A program made the translations under genes and the position numbers. The notes below the pieces were generated by a model that had not been told where the DNA came from, made no database searches, and saw only the letters and a program-made list of their open reading frames with translations. A DNA stretch of 64,000 bases, from positions 124,001 through 188,000 of the forward strand of contig NZ_JBBMER010000005.1 of NCBI RefSeq assembly GCF_040096455.1. The letters are read 5' to 3'. Origin of the DNA: Lachnospira rogosae. Lineage in GTDB: Bacteria > Bacillota > Clostridia > Lachnospirales > Lachnospiraceae. Positions 55,072-64,000 of the stretch are shown piece after piece (the stretch's first letter is position 1; every line of letters starts with the position of its first letter).

Positions 55072-55098
55072 AGTATCTCTATGCAATGAGAGAATACT
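55072..55098. other. Imperfect inverted repeat in the uppP-vanZ gap
   Basis: AGTATCTCT (55072-55080) faces AGAGAATACT (55089-55098), complementary apart from one bulge. The divergent gap 54912-55228 otherwise shows AT-rich DNA and no promoter I would rely on. Confidence 0.3.
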
Positions 55099-55228
55099 AA
55101 CTGAAACAGAATTATAATCACAACATATTATTAATTCTAAGAAAAAATAAAGTGAACGGATATAAGAATTTTACAGATTTTTTATACATATATTTATGAT
55201 ACAATATCCGTATCCGATTGGAGGAATA

Positions 55229-56092
55229 ATGTTAGAGATTTTAAAAGCGATACTTTTTGGTATTGTCGAAGGTATCACTGAATGGCTTCCTATAAGCAGC
55301 ACAGGACATATGATACTTTTAAATGAAATTATGCCATTAAAAGTATCTGATGCATTCTATAGTATGTTTGAGGTAGTTATCCAGCTTGGTGCTATTATGG
55401 CAGTTGTTATACTATTCTGGAACAAGTTATGGCCATTTGGAAAGAACAATAATAAAGAACCACTCTCATCTGAGGGTGCAGGTGCTTATATCAAGTGTGA
55501 TATATTCAAGCTCTGGTTTCACATTCTTGTTTCGTGCATACCTGCCGCAATTGTCGGCGTATTATTTGATGAAAAGCTTGAAGAACTTTTCTATAACTAC
55601 ACAACTGTAGCTATTATGCTTATACTCTTTGGTATTGCATTTATTATTGTAGAGACTATGCACCACGGCAAGAAAGCCAAGGTCAGAACTATTGAAGGCA
55701 TTGATTATAAGCTTGCTGCATATATAGGTCTTTTTCAGCTTATCGCTGCTATATTCCCTGGAACATCACGTTCAGGTGCAACTATTGTCGGTGCTCTAAT
55801 TCTTGGTGTTTCAAGAACTGTTGCTGCTGAGTATACATTTTTCCTTGCAGTACCTGTTATGTTCGGAGCAAGCCTTCTTAAGGGTGTTAAGTTCCTTCTT
55901 CATAACTCAATGACTTCACAGGAAGGAATAATTCTCCTTGTTGGTATGCTTGTAGCTTTCGTTGTATCTCTTTTCGTTATCAGATTTCTTATGGGATACA
56001 TTAAGAAACACGATTTCAAGGTGTTCGGATGGTACAGAATTGTACTTGGTATAATCGTGCTGATATGCGGATTTGTAGGCGTTATTGGTTAA
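55229..56092 (+). CDS. uppP: Undecaprenyl-diphosphatase UppP/BacA
   Basis: A 287-residue membrane pyrophosphatase of standard length. Motifs: GIVEGITEWLPISSTGHMIL near the N-terminus with catalytic Glu residues, and FPGTSRSGATIVGALILGV with the SGAT/Arg site. About seven to eight membrane helices. It recycles undecaprenyl pyrophosphate for cell-wall synthesis and gives bacitracin tolerance. The ATG at 55229 follows TTGGAGGAA; an upstream ATG at 55196 lacks a ribosome site. A terminator follows. Confidence 0.96.
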   Translation: MLEILKAILFGIVEGITEWLPISSTGHMILLNEIMPLKVSDAFYSMFEVVIQLGAIMAVVILFWNKLWPFGKNNNKEPLSSEGAGAYIKCDIFKLWFHILVSCIPAAIVGVLFDEKLEELFYNYTTVAIMLILFGIAFIIVETMHHGKKAKVRTIEGIDYKLAAYIGLFQLIAAIFPGTSRSGATIVGALILGVSRTVAAEYTFFLAVPVMFGASLLKGVKFLLHNSMTSQEGIILLVGMLVAFVVSLFVIRFLMGYIKKHDFKVFGWYRIVLGIIVLICGFVGVIG

Positions 56093-56131
56093 TCAGACGC
56101 TTATAATACTTATTATATAATTTCAATTAAT

Positions 56132-56194
56132 AAAATCTGGATTTTATGATTAACTCACATAACGGTATGTTAATCGTAAAACCCAGATTTTTTT
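56132..56194. terminator. Terminator after uppP
   Basis: A stem of about 22 bp with a few G-T pairs: 56132-56154 (AAAATCTGG...ATTAAC) with 56169-56190, a 14-nt loop and a T-run to 56194. It can also serve the convergent DUF1294 gene. Confidence 0.75.
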
Positions 56195-56254
56195 ATTCAC
56201 AGTCCTATATTATATCTATACTTTTTTAACATATTACTTCTTTAATCTTCATAT

Positions 56255-56539
56255 TCACCCTGTAAATATACCATATCTTGTATAAAGAATATAAAGCACG
56301 ATTATCTGAATAACAAGTATAACTGGTACACCCAGTGTGAATTTAATATGCCTTGTCTTATGTCTTATTGTATACATAGCAAGTAGTGCCGCTGGAGAAC
56401 CACCTATAACTGCTAAGAATATAAGCGTCTTTTCAGGTATTCTCCAAAGATGATGTACTGCTTTATATTTATCCAGTGCATATATAACAAATGTTATTAT
56501 ATTGATTAAAATAAGCCATTCTATAAATGTATCTCTCAT
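56255..56539 (-). CDS. DUF1294 small membrane protein
   Basis: A 94-residue protein with three membrane helices and the DUF1294 pattern YALDKYKAVHHLWRIPEKTL and GGSPAALLAMYTIRHKTRH. Function unknown. It lies 3 nt after the ABC exporter operon in the same direction and is probably its last gene. Confidence 0.9.
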   Translation of the reverse strand: MRDTFIEWLILINIITFVIYALDKYKAVHHLWRIPEKTLIFLAVIGGSPAALLAMYTIRHKTRHIKFTLGVPVILVIQIIVLYILYTRYGIFTG

Positions 56540-56542
56540 AGC

Positions 56543-58393
56543 TTAAGATGCTTCTGCCTCCTCAAACTGTGAGTTATAAAGGTCAGCATAGAAACCACCC
56601 TTAGCAAGTAATTCTTCGTGATTGCCCTGCTCTACAATATCTCCTTCTTTCATAACAAGTATAATATCAGCATCCTTTATAGTTGATAATCTGTGGGCAA
56701 TTACGAAGCTCGTTCTGCCCTTCATAAGATTATCCATAGCATTCTGTATCTGAATCTCTGTTCTTGTATCTACAGAACTTGTCGCCTCATCAAGGATAAG
56801 GATTGGGTTGTCAGCAAGAATAGCTCTTGCAATAGTAAGAAGCTGCTTCTGTCCCTGTGACACATTACTTGCATCCTCATTAAGTTCCATATTATATCCA
56901 CCCGGAAGAGTCTCTATAAAATGATGTGCGTGTGCTGCCTTAGCCGCAGCGATTACTTCTTCATCAGTAGCATCAAGCTTTCCATATCTGATATTTTCCA
57001 TAATAGTATCTTTATAAAGCCATGTATCCTGAAGAACCATTCCAAATGCATCTCTTAATTCACGTCTGTTAAAGTCCTTGATATTATGTCCGTCAATAAG
57101 GATTTCTCCTGAATTAACATCATAAAATCTCATAAGAAGCTTAACCATTGTAGTCTTACCTGCACCAGTTGGACCAACGATAGCAACCTTCTGTCCTGGC
57201 TTAACATTGGCACAGAAATCCTTAATAATAATCTGGTCTTCCTTATATCCGAACTTAACGTGCTTAAACTCAACTTCACCTCTGATATTATCTGTAGGTA
57301 CTGGATTGGCAGCTATCTGTTCTTCTTCCTCTTCTTCAAGGAATTCAAATACTCTCTCAGAAGCTGCTGCCATAGACTGTACCTGATTAATAACCTGTGC
57401 AATCTGTGTTATTGGCTGTGTGAAGTTCTTAACATACTGTATAAATGCCTGAATATCACCAATTGTGATAACTCCATTGATAGCAAGCATACCACCTGAA
57501 AGTGCAACACCTGCATAACCAAGGTTACCAACAAACATCATAATAGGCTGCATCATTCCTGAGAAGAACTGTGACTTCCAGGCTGATGAATATAATACAG
57601 CATTAGTCTTGTCAAATGTATCCACCATATCCTTCTCTTTATTGAACGACTTAACAACCATATGTCCGCCATATGTTTCTTCTATCTGTCCATTAATATG
57701 TCCAAGATATTCCTGCTGTGTCTTAAAGTAACTCTGTGACTTCTTAACAACAAATGATACAAGACCAACGGATATTGGAAGAATAACTATCGCAATAATT
57801 GTCATAAGTGGTGAAATGCTTAACATCATTACAAGAACACCTATCATTGTAGCAACTGATGTAATAATTGTTGTTATACTCTGGTTAAGACCCATTCCTA
57901 ATGTATCAACATCGTTAGTTATTCTTGAAAGAACTTCTCCGTATGTCCTGCTCTCAAAATACTTCATAGGCATACGGTTAATCTTCTCTGATATCTCTTT
58001 ACGAAGTCTGTAGCACACCTTCTGTGAAACACCTGTCATTATCCAGCCCTGAATAAAGCTGAATATTGCACTGCACGCATACAGACAGAGTACAATTATA
58101 AGAATTCTTCCAATATATGAGAAATCAATTCCACCAGTTCCTGTAATCTTTTTCATAAGGCCTTCTGAAAGACCTGTTGTTGCCTTACCTAATACCTTAG
58201 GTCCTATTACTGTAAATACTGTAGAAGCCGCCGCCATAATCATAACTGCCAATATAGCAATCTTATATCTGCCAATATACTGCATAAGCTTGCTTATTGA
58301 GCCTTTAAAATTCTTGGCTTTTTCTGCAGGAGCCATACCGCCTCCTGGACCTCTTCGTCTTGGAGTCTGCTTATATGAGTTATTATCTGCCAT
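56543..58393 (-). CDS. ABC exporter half-transporter, active nucleotide site
   Basis: A 616-residue type IV ABC exporter: six-helix membrane domain then an ATPase. Walker A is IVGPTGAGKTTMVKLL, the signature is SNVSQGQKQLLTIAR (Gln for Gly in LSGGQ), and Walker B is ILILDEATSSVDT with the catalytic Glu. It follows the 770-residue partner by 2 nt. The pair resembles BmrCD/LmrCD-type heterodimeric multidrug exporters. Substrate unknown. The start has GAGGAAGC. Confidence 0.95.
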   Translation of the reverse strand: MADNNSYKQTPRRRGPGGGMAPAEKAKNFKGSISKLMQYIGRYKIAILAVMIMAAASTVFTVIGPKVLGKATTGLSEGLMKKITGTGGIDFSYIGRILIIVLCLYACSAIFSFIQGWIMTGVSQKVCYRLRKEISEKINRMPMKYFESRTYGEVLSRITNDVDTLGMGLNQSITTIITSVATMIGVLVMMLSISPLMTIIAIVILPISVGLVSFVVKKSQSYFKTQQEYLGHINGQIEETYGGHMVVKSFNKEKDMVDTFDKTNAVLYSSAWKSQFFSGMMQPIMMFVGNLGYAGVALSGGMLAINGVITIGDIQAFIQYVKNFTQPITQIAQVINQVQSMAAASERVFEFLEEEEEEQIAANPVPTDNIRGEVEFKHVKFGYKEDQIIIKDFCANVKPGQKVAIVGPTGAGKTTMVKLLMRFYDVNSGEILIDGHNIKDFNRRELRDAFGMVLQDTWLYKDTIMENIRYGKLDATDEEVIAAAKAAHAHHFIETLPGGYNMELNEDASNVSQGQKQLLTIARAILADNPILILDEATSSVDTRTEIQIQNAMDNLMKGRTSFVIAHRLSTIKDADIILVMKEGDIVEQGNHEELLAKGGFYADLYNSQFEEAEAS

Positions 58394-58395
58394 AA

Positions 58396-60708
58396 TTATG
58401 CTTCCTCCTTTCCGTCAATTCCCAGTTCCTTAGCTGACATCTGAGATTTGGCTATCTGCTGGTATACCTCACAATTCTTCAGAAGTTCCTCGTGAGTACC
58501 CTTTCCTACTATCTTACCTTCATCCATAACCAAAATCTGGTCCGCGTGAAGTATTGTGCTTATTCTCTGTGCAACTATGATAACTGTACTGTCTGTAACC
58601 TTAGAAGCAAGTGCCTTTCTAAGTGCCGCATCTGTCTTTAAATCGAGTGCTGAAAAGCTGTCATCAAATATAAATATCTTAGGATTCTTAGCAATAGCCC
58701 TTGCAATTGAAAGTCTTTGCTTCTGTCCACCAGATACATTAGTTCCACCCTGTGCGATTGGACTTTCATATTTTGCTGACTTAGTTTCAATAAATTCAGT
58801 TGCCTGTGCAATCTCAGCTGCTTCCTTTACTATATCCATGGAAGCCTCTGGTGCACCGAATTTGATATTAGACTCAATAGTACCTGAGAATAATATTCCC
58901 TTCTGTGGTACATAACCAAGTTCATCTCTTAATTCCTTCATTGAGATATTCTTGATATTCTCACCATCAAGAGTTATTGAACCTTCTGTTGCATCATAAA
59001 GTCTTGGAATAAGATTAACAAGTGTAGACTTTCCACATCCTGTACTTCCTATAATAGCTGTTGTCTTCCCCGGTTCAGCCACAAAATTGATATCTTCAAG
59101 AGCATTTTCATTAGCACCCGGATACTTAAAGTTAACGTGGTCAAATACTAAAAGTCCTTTAGGATTGCTTATACTCTTAGGTGACTCTGCATCTGTTATT
59201 GATGACTTTGTATTAATAACTTCATCTATACGGTCTGCTGCTACAATCGCTCTTGGAAGCATAATTGACAACATTGTAAGCATAAGGAATGACATTACAA
59301 TCTGCATAGCATATGTAATAAATGCTGTCATTGAACCTACCTGCATAACACCGCTGTCAATTCTGTGAGCTCCTACCCATACAATACCTACTGAGAGACA
59401 GTTCATTATAAGCATCATAACCGGCATCATAAATGTCATTACCCTGTTAGTAAAAAGCATTGTCTTTGTAAGCTCTTTATTAGCCTTATCAAATCTTTCT
59501 TCTTCCTTCTTCTCTCTACCGAATGCACGGATAACAGAAAGACCTGTAAGTATCTCTCTTGATACAAGATTGACATTATCAACAAGCTTCTGCATAAGCT
59601 TGAACTTAGGCATTGCAACTGCCATAAGTAAAAGTACAAAGCCAATAATTACAAGAACTGCAAGGGCTATTACCCATTCCATTCCAGCACCTGTTGACAT
59701 TACCTTTATAACTCCACCGATACCAATAATAGGTGCATAAAGAACCATTCTTAATATAAGAACACATACGAGCTGTATCTGCTGTACATCATTAGTTGTA
59801 CGTGTGATAAGTGAAGCTGTTGAGAACTTATCAAGCTCTGCATTAGAAAAGCTCATTACATTCTTATATACTTTTCCTCTTAAATCACGTCCAACTCCAG
59901 CACCAACCCTTGATGCAAAGAATGCAACACATACAGTACATACCGCAATAAGAAGTGCCATTCCTACCATCTTAGCACCAGATATCCAAAGGTATCTTTT
60001 CTGTATGGCCTTCATATCCATTCCAGCCTTTGCATCCATTGACTTAGCGTAAGCCTTTCCCATTGAAGATATAAGGGTTGAACCCATTGTATCAAATGTT
60101 GACTGGAATTCATCTCTCATAGATATAAACGTATCTTTAGACATTGCACCATTATCATACATTGCCTTGAATATAATTCTCATATCTACACATTCTGTTG
60201 GAACTTCATTACCATCAGCATCTTCAATATCCTTAGTAAATGTTTCAAGTTCCACACCCATTCTCTTTCCAAGGTCTGCAACTGAAACGTTCTCAAGTTC
60301 AGATACATCAACGCCCATCTGTGCCGCCATCTGCTGTTTGAACTGTGTGACTGTAACTGATGACATCTGATTATTAATAATCAGTGCCATAGCAAGTGTA
60401 TCATCATATTCATCTAACCTTTTATCATTATTTTCTGTACGGACATATAAGTCATCCTGTTCCTCAAAACATTTCTCCCATATGCTTATCTCTTCGTCCG
60501 TCATAAACATCTTCGCTATATCATATTCATCTTTAGTAATCTTCTCTGGAATACTATGTCCTATACCACCATTCTGGATACCAACATCAATAATATTCGA
60601 TGTGTACTGTGGAAGTGCAAGATCACAATTCGCCTGCAACACAAGTAACAACAGAATAATTATTATTGATTTCCAGTATGGGGCAATACTTTTCAATATT
60701 CTGCTCAT
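58396..60708 (-). CDS. ABC exporter half-transporter with large extracytoplasmic insert, degenerate site
   Basis: A 770-residue ABC exporter subunit. Between the first and second membrane helices there is an insert of about 190 polar residues (from about 45 to 240), making it larger than usual. Walker A is IIGSTGCGKSTLVNL, the signature is NVSGGQKQRLSIAR (canonical), and Walker B is IFIFDDSFSALD, where Asp replaces the catalytic Glu. With the partner 616-residue subunit this gives one canonical and one degenerate ATP site, as in BmrCD. The start has AAGGAAG. Transcribed with the partner and DUF1294. Confidence 0.93.
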   Translation of the reverse strand: MSRILKSIAPYWKSIIIILLLLVLQANCDLALPQYTSNIIDVGIQNGGIGHSIPEKITKDEYDIAKMFMTDEEISIWEKCFEEQDDLYVRTENNDKRLDEYDDTLAMALIINNQMSSVTVTQFKQQMAAQMGVDVSELENVSVADLGKRMGVELETFTKDIEDADGNEVPTECVDMRIIFKAMYDNGAMSKDTFISMRDEFQSTFDTMGSTLISSMGKAYAKSMDAKAGMDMKAIQKRYLWISGAKMVGMALLIAVCTVCVAFFASRVGAGVGRDLRGKVYKNVMSFSNAELDKFSTASLITRTTNDVQQIQLVCVLILRMVLYAPIIGIGGVIKVMSTGAGMEWVIALAVLVIIGFVLLLMAVAMPKFKLMQKLVDNVNLVSREILTGLSVIRAFGREKKEEERFDKANKELTKTMLFTNRVMTFMMPVMMLIMNCLSVGIVWVGAHRIDSGVMQVGSMTAFITYAMQIVMSFLMLTMLSIMLPRAIVAADRIDEVINTKSSITDAESPKSISNPKGLLVFDHVNFKYPGANENALEDINFVAEPGKTTAIIGSTGCGKSTLVNLIPRLYDATEGSITLDGENIKNISMKELRDELGYVPQKGILFSGTIESNIKFGAPEASMDIVKEAAEIAQATEFIETKSAKYESPIAQGGTNVSGGQKQRLSIARAIAKNPKIFIFDDSFSALDLKTDAALRKALASKVTDSTVIIVAQRISTILHADQILVMDEGKIVGKGTHEELLKNCEVYQQIAKSQMSAKELGIDGKEEA

Positions 60709-60861
60709 AATTCTTCCTTTCTATTAAACTCTTCATAAACTATATCTCTTCAAATCAGGCAATAACATAAAGTAGTCTGCCACGATATTTTCTTATCTTA
60801 TCATTATTGAGAAAATATGTAAATTAAGGAAATAAGAAACATTTATTAATACTTTATAAAC

Positions 60862-60873
60862 ATTGTATACAAT
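60862..60873. promoter_or_regulatory. Palindrome ATTGTATACAAT upstream of the ABC operon
   Basis: A perfect 12-bp palindrome about 155 nt upstream of the ABC start. It contains TTGTATACAA, also present upstream of pflB (43247-43256). The rest of the 60709-61337 gap is AT-rich; beyond the ECF leader I see no further clear structure. Confidence 0.3.
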
Positions 60874-61266
60874 TTTAACCAATCTATGTATTGCCCTGTA
60901 TTATCAAGTATGATATTATACGCGTGAGCGTTATTCGGATGAAAATGTATCAGCTGCCAGTAATTATTATCACCTGTAATCATTGGTATTTATAGTTTAT
61001 AATTATTGGATTATTTATTTAATTATTTCAAGGAAGTTTTTTAATGGTAGAAGAAAGAATTGATGTGCGACCTCAATTGGCGTGTAACAAGATTTTATTC
61101 TGAACTTTTACTTTTAAATATGCTGAATTAATATTCTGATTTCATTTTGATTGATATACAATATAGTATATCAATTTATACCAGTCTGTATATCTACATT
61201 ATTTATGTACTTACACTAATATGAGATATTTTGGTATCTGTATACACTTATTCGTGTTTATCCCAT

Positions 61267-61332
61267 CTGTCATAACGCTACAATTAAAAATGTCTGAAAG
61301 ACAGGATTGCCGTTTTATCAGACGAAAAGGAG
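61267..61332 (+). promoter_or_regulatory. Possible pseudoknot leader of the ECF S-component gene
   Basis: CTGTC (61267-61271) pairs GACAG (61300-61304), and GTCTGA (61292-61297), lying inside that loop, pairs TCAGAC (61318-61323), giving H-type pseudoknot topology. The second stem ends 4 nt before the AAAAGGAGA ribosome site (from 61325). An A-rich stretch crosses the loop. A small riboswitch of the preQ1 kind is conceivable; the class is not identified. Confidence 0.35.
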
Positions 61333-61337
61333 ATTTT

Positions 61338-61985
61338 ATGAATAACAACCAGACAAGTGCAGTTAATAATACTGCCAACAAAACTTTTACAACCAAATAT
61401 ATGGTTGAACTTGCCGCTATGATAGCAATTATTATCATTATGGCTTTTACACCACTTGGATACATTAAACTTCCAGGTCTTACTATCACATTTTTGACAA
61501 TTCCAGTAGCTGTTGGTGCTATAATTCTTGGTCCTGTTGGTGGACTTATATGTGGTCTTACTTTCGGACTTACAAGCCTCTATCAGGCAGTAACTGGCGG
61601 CTCTGTATTTACATTTGCATTATTTAATATCAGCCCTGTATTCACTATTATTCTTACAGTTGTTCCAAGAACACTTGAGGGACTTCTTACAGGACTTATA
61701 TTCAAGGGACTTCATAATATCCGCAGTGTACAGAAGGTATCTTACTACATCGCAAGCCTTGCCTGCCCACTTCTTAACACACTGCTCTTTATGAGTACAC
61801 TTGTTGCACTTTTCTATAGAACTGATTTTATTCAGACTTATGTAACTAAATTCGCTGCAAGCAATCCATTTACTTTCGTTATCGCATTTGTCGGAACACA
61901 GGGTGCAATTGAAGCTGTTGTATGCTTTGTTGTCGCAAGTATTCTTTCAAGAACACTTTATGCTGTACTTGTAAAAAATGCTTAA
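61338..61985 (+). CDS. ECF transporter S component
   Basis: A 215-residue membrane protein with about six helices. The family pattern is LPGLTITFLTIPVAVGAIIL and GPVGGLICGLTFGLTSLYQA, then PRTLEGLLTGLIFKGLHN. This fits an ECF-type vitamin-binding S component (PF12822-like). The energising module is elsewhere. The vitamin cannot be read from the sequence; riboflavin genes lie 2 kb away but RibU motifs are not evident. The ATG at 61338 with AAAAGGAGA is preferred over an upstream in-frame start at 61221. Confidence 0.88.
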   Translation: MNNNQTSAVNNTANKTFTTKYMVELAAMIAIIIIMAFTPLGYIKLPGLTITFLTIPVAVGAIILGPVGGLICGLTFGLTSLYQAVTGGSVFTFALFNISPVFTIILTVVPRTLEGLLTGLIFKGLHNIRSVQKVSYYIASLACPLLNTLLFMSTLVALFYRTDFIQTYVTKFAASNPFTFVIAFVGTQGAIEAVVCFVVASILSRTLYAVLVKNA

Positions 61986-62022
61986 AACTATATAAACCAA
62001 GGGAGTTATAGGAATAATATTC

Positions 62023-62778
62023 CTATAACTCCCTTATTACATATGTATTCTTTCCATTAATCTTAGCATCATACATTGCATTATCTGCTTCTTTTAACAG
62101 CTTGGCATAATCAAAGCTTCCACCTATCGCAGTTACAATACCTATACTACAAGGAACAGACATATTCTTTAGCAAATCGCCTCTTGTATAACCCTTGTTA
62201 AGAATATCATAGACCTTCTTTACTTTCCTATCAAGTTCCTCTTTACTTATATCCCCTTCATAACCAAATACAAATTCATCTCCGCCATTTCGTCCAACTT
62301 CACCTTTAAAATTCTCCTTTAATGTATTGGCAACAAATTTGATTACATTATCGCCTTCCTGATGTCCATAATTAGTATTGTAATCTTTAAAATCATCAAT
62401 ATCAAGAAATCCAACACTTATACGCACTTTTTTATCAGTTGCACTCTGAACCATAGCAAGCATTTTCTGCTCAATCGCTTTTTTATTATTAATTCCAGTA
62501 AGCGGATCACACTCAGCAAGTTCTCTTAAATGTCTTTGCCTTTCCTTTTCCTGAATATTCTCATCTTCTATATGTGTGAGAAGTCCATTAATTTCATCGG
62601 AAAGCTGGTTCATCTCAACACTATTTGATTTAGGCAGTCTCTTTGAATAGTCCTGTGTAGCCTTGATATCATTAAACACATTCATTATCTGTTCTATTGG
62701 TGCTAATACATTCTTTGTAATAAATATCTGCACAATAAATATAGCAAGGACAAAGAATACAAACGCAAGACATAACAT
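62023..62778 (-). pseudogene. Diguanylate cyclase, C-terminal part of a split gene
   Basis: A 251-residue stretch: a membrane helix (LAFVFFVLAIFIVQIFIT), a HAMP-like linker and a GGDEF domain. The catalytic site is GRNGGDEFVFGYE and DPLTGINNKKAIEQ is intact. No RxxD inhibition site is seen. It lacks a good ribosome site: the ATG at 62778 lies in the reading frame of the preceding fragment, in a region where the two frames overlap. The original protein likely had a Cache sensor domain, a second membrane helix, HAMP and GGDEF. Whether the fragment makes a stand-alone cyclase is unknown. Confidence 0.75.
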
Positions 62779-63203
62779 AACTGTGTATGACCTGCCTCAT
62801 AACTTTCACTTGAGGCTACTACCCTGAAATCCTTGTCCAATATAGATATACTTGCAACAAACACTCCATATTTCTTTCGTTCCTTCAACACATTGTTAAT
62901 ATACTCTAAATCAACTTTACCTGCATCATAAGGACTTGGCTCTCCTACACTTTCTTTGATTGCCGCCTGTGTCATAGCATAATTAGCAATCATCTCCATT
63001 TCGGACTTCCTGTCCTCACAGAAATTCTTAATATTAATTCTCTGATTCTCACTCACCGTCGCAAGATTGCACTCTGTCATATCGTCAATCTTCCTATTCG
63101 TCTGGTAAATTGAAAATCCACCAAAAATGCTTAGTGGAAGCAGGATAAACAAAAGTAATATTCCTAATATTCTGTTCTTTAATTTCATCATCATTGGTAT
63201 CAC
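62703..63203 (-). pseudogene. Sensor (Cache-like) N-terminal part of the split diguanylate cyclase
   Basis: A 166-residue frame: a membrane helix (ILGILLLFILLPLSIFGGFS) and the start of an extracellular sensor domain (KYGVFVASISILDKDFRVVA, SSESYEAGHTQL). After GHTQ the frame goes out of register and meets a stop. The other frame continues directly with the second membrane helix, so around 100 residues of the sensor and one frame step seem to be missing. The original domain order was sensor, helix, GGDEF. A sequencing error alone would not explain the missing sensor part. Confidence 0.7.
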
Positions 63204-63287
63204 CCCTTAACACTGGTTAATAACCAGACAGACATATTATCATTACTTTCAATATACCCTTGACAGATGATAAAATCAATTAATTTG

Positions 63288-63755
63288 TTATTTTTCAAGC
63301 TCACGGGAAAGATTTACCATCTCAATAGCACCCTCTGCACATTCAAATCCCTTATTACCTGCCTTTGTTCCTGCTCTCTCAATTGCCTGTTCAATTGTAT
63401 CTGTAGTAAGCACTCCGAACATCACTGGAATATCTGTATTAAGTGATACATTAGCTATTCCTTTAGAAACCTCCGCACAAACATAATCATAATGGCTTGT
63501 AGCTCCTCTTATAACTGCACCAAGACATATCACTGCATCATATTTTCCGCTCTTTGCCATTTTAGAAGCAATAAGTGGTATTTCAAATGCACCAGGAACC
63601 CACGCAAGGTCTATATTGTCATCGCTTACTCCGTGTCTTATAAGTCCGTCCTGTGCACCTGCAACCAGCTTTGATACAATAAATTCATTAAATCTTGCCG
63701 CTACAATACCTACTCTTGTTCCATTGTCTACTAATTTTCCTTCTAATACTCTCAT
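63288..63755 (-). CDS. ribH: 6,7-dimethyl-8-ribityllumazine synthase
   Basis: A 155-residue lumazine synthase of standard length. Conserved blocks: VGIVAARFNEFIVSKLV, WVPGAFEIPLIASKMA, ICLGAVIRGATSHYDYVCAE, with the catalytic His in TSHYDY, and FGVLTTDTIEQAIERAG. It makes the penultimate riboflavin precursor. The start has GGAGATTA. The ribBA end lies 100 nt upstream on the same strand, so this is the end of a rib operon. Confidence 0.97.
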   Translation of the reverse strand: MRVLEGKLVDNGTRVGIVAARFNEFIVSKLVAGAQDGLIRHGVSDDNIDLAWVPGAFEIPLIASKMAKSGKYDAVICLGAVIRGATSHYDYVCAEVSKGIANVSLNTDIPVMFGVLTTDTIEQAIERAGTKAGNKGFECAEGAIEMVNLSRELEK

Positions 63756-63858
63756 AACTATTAATCTCCTCGTCTTTTTAATTTAATTTCATTACAATTT
63801 TCATAAATCATCAATACTGCTATATGTCGGATTTTTTCAACTTTCAATCCTATGAAAT

Positions 63859-64000
63859 CTATAACATATGACCCATTCTTATCTTCTTAGTGTTAAGATA
63901 AAATCCATCATAAGCTGTCTTTTCCATTTTAATTGGAACTCTTTCACTTATCTTCATTCCAAAATCAGATAACTGGTATACCTTATCCGGATTGTTGGTA
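63859..64000 (-). CDS. ribBA: RibBA/GTP cyclohydrolase II, C-terminal end (partial)
   Basis: The last 47 codons of a gene running off the right edge: TNNPDKVYQLSDFGMKISER, then VPIKMEKTAYDGFYLNTKKI and RMGHML. This is the typical C-terminus of RibA or bifunctional RibBA, which opens GTP and, in the fused form, also makes dihydroxybutanone phosphate. The N-terminal part is outside the window, so RibA alone is not excluded. Together with ribH it forms the riboflavin gene set. Confidence 0.9.
   Translation of the reverse strand, partial: TNNPDKVYQLSDFGMKISERVPIKMEKTAYDGFYLNTKKIRMGHML

Noticed and set aside
61338..61985. Riboflavin transporter RibU
   Set aside because: It is near rib genes, but the sequence lacks the RibU-type features I know and no FMN riboswitch is visible upstream, so only the ECF S-component class is claimed.

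Overview
The window is AT-rich low-GC Gram-positive chromosome, most likely a gut Lachnospiraceae (Roseburia, Lachnospira or Butyrivibrio type). The basis is gene content and style: anaerobic pyruvate formate-lyase beside a Crp/Fnr regulator, a FeoA-FeoB fusion, LarC, a PF06541 membrane protein, strong AGGAGG ribosome sites and frequent TTG/GTG codons next to the true starts. The species call is inference.

Layout. 1-1032: start-proximal part of an ion permease. About 1.1-40.8 kb: accessory DNA. It opens with a decayed transposase, then a Y-family polymerase with a divergent LexA-like repressor (1.6-4.1 kb), a KAP NTPase (4.3-6.2 kb), a coupled macro/ArsC-like/small protein/YaiI cluster (6.3-7.9 kb) and an HNH endonuclease (7.9-8.9 kb). 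From 36.5 kb down to 9.0 kb runs one minus-strand gene train of 17 tightly packed genes: Xre regulator, dndC, dndD, dndE, a DUF262 protein, dndA, a NERD-UvrD helicase, an AddB-like Fe-S protein, a SNF2 helicase, a RecQ-like helicase, DpdG-like and DpdH-like proteins, a 221-residue unknown, a leucine-rich-repeat/PH-like protein, TelA, a rhomboid protease and a small unknown. A second PP-loop protein is divergent from it behind a large palindrome. 37.8-40.7 kb holds mobile-element-type orphans and two truncated genes meeting head to head.

About 40.8-64 kb is ordinary chromosome: pflB and a Crp/Fnr regulator, a ferredoxin with a structured leader, larC, three 79-bp hairpin repeats, trxA, PF06541 and LytTR proteins, a Mn2+-riboswitch-led mntP plus a CaCA exchanger, feoAB, VanZ/RDD, uppP, DUF1294, a heterodimeric ABC exporter, an ECF S component, a broken diguanylate cyclase and the riboflavin genes ribH and ribBA.

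Working model for the main system (inference): DndA supplies sulfur, and DndC, DndD and DndE put phosphorothioates on host DNA. The DUF262 protein could sense that mark. The helicase/nuclease/ATPase block, resembling the dpdE-H block of 7-deazaguanine islands and perhaps the Pbe module of archaeal DndCDEA systems, would act on unmarked invading DNA. The TelA, rhomboid, LRR-PH and small proteins, joined by 1-26 nt spacings, could add a membrane-linked arm. No dndB, dndF, dndG or dndH homologue is recognisable, so the composition is unusual.
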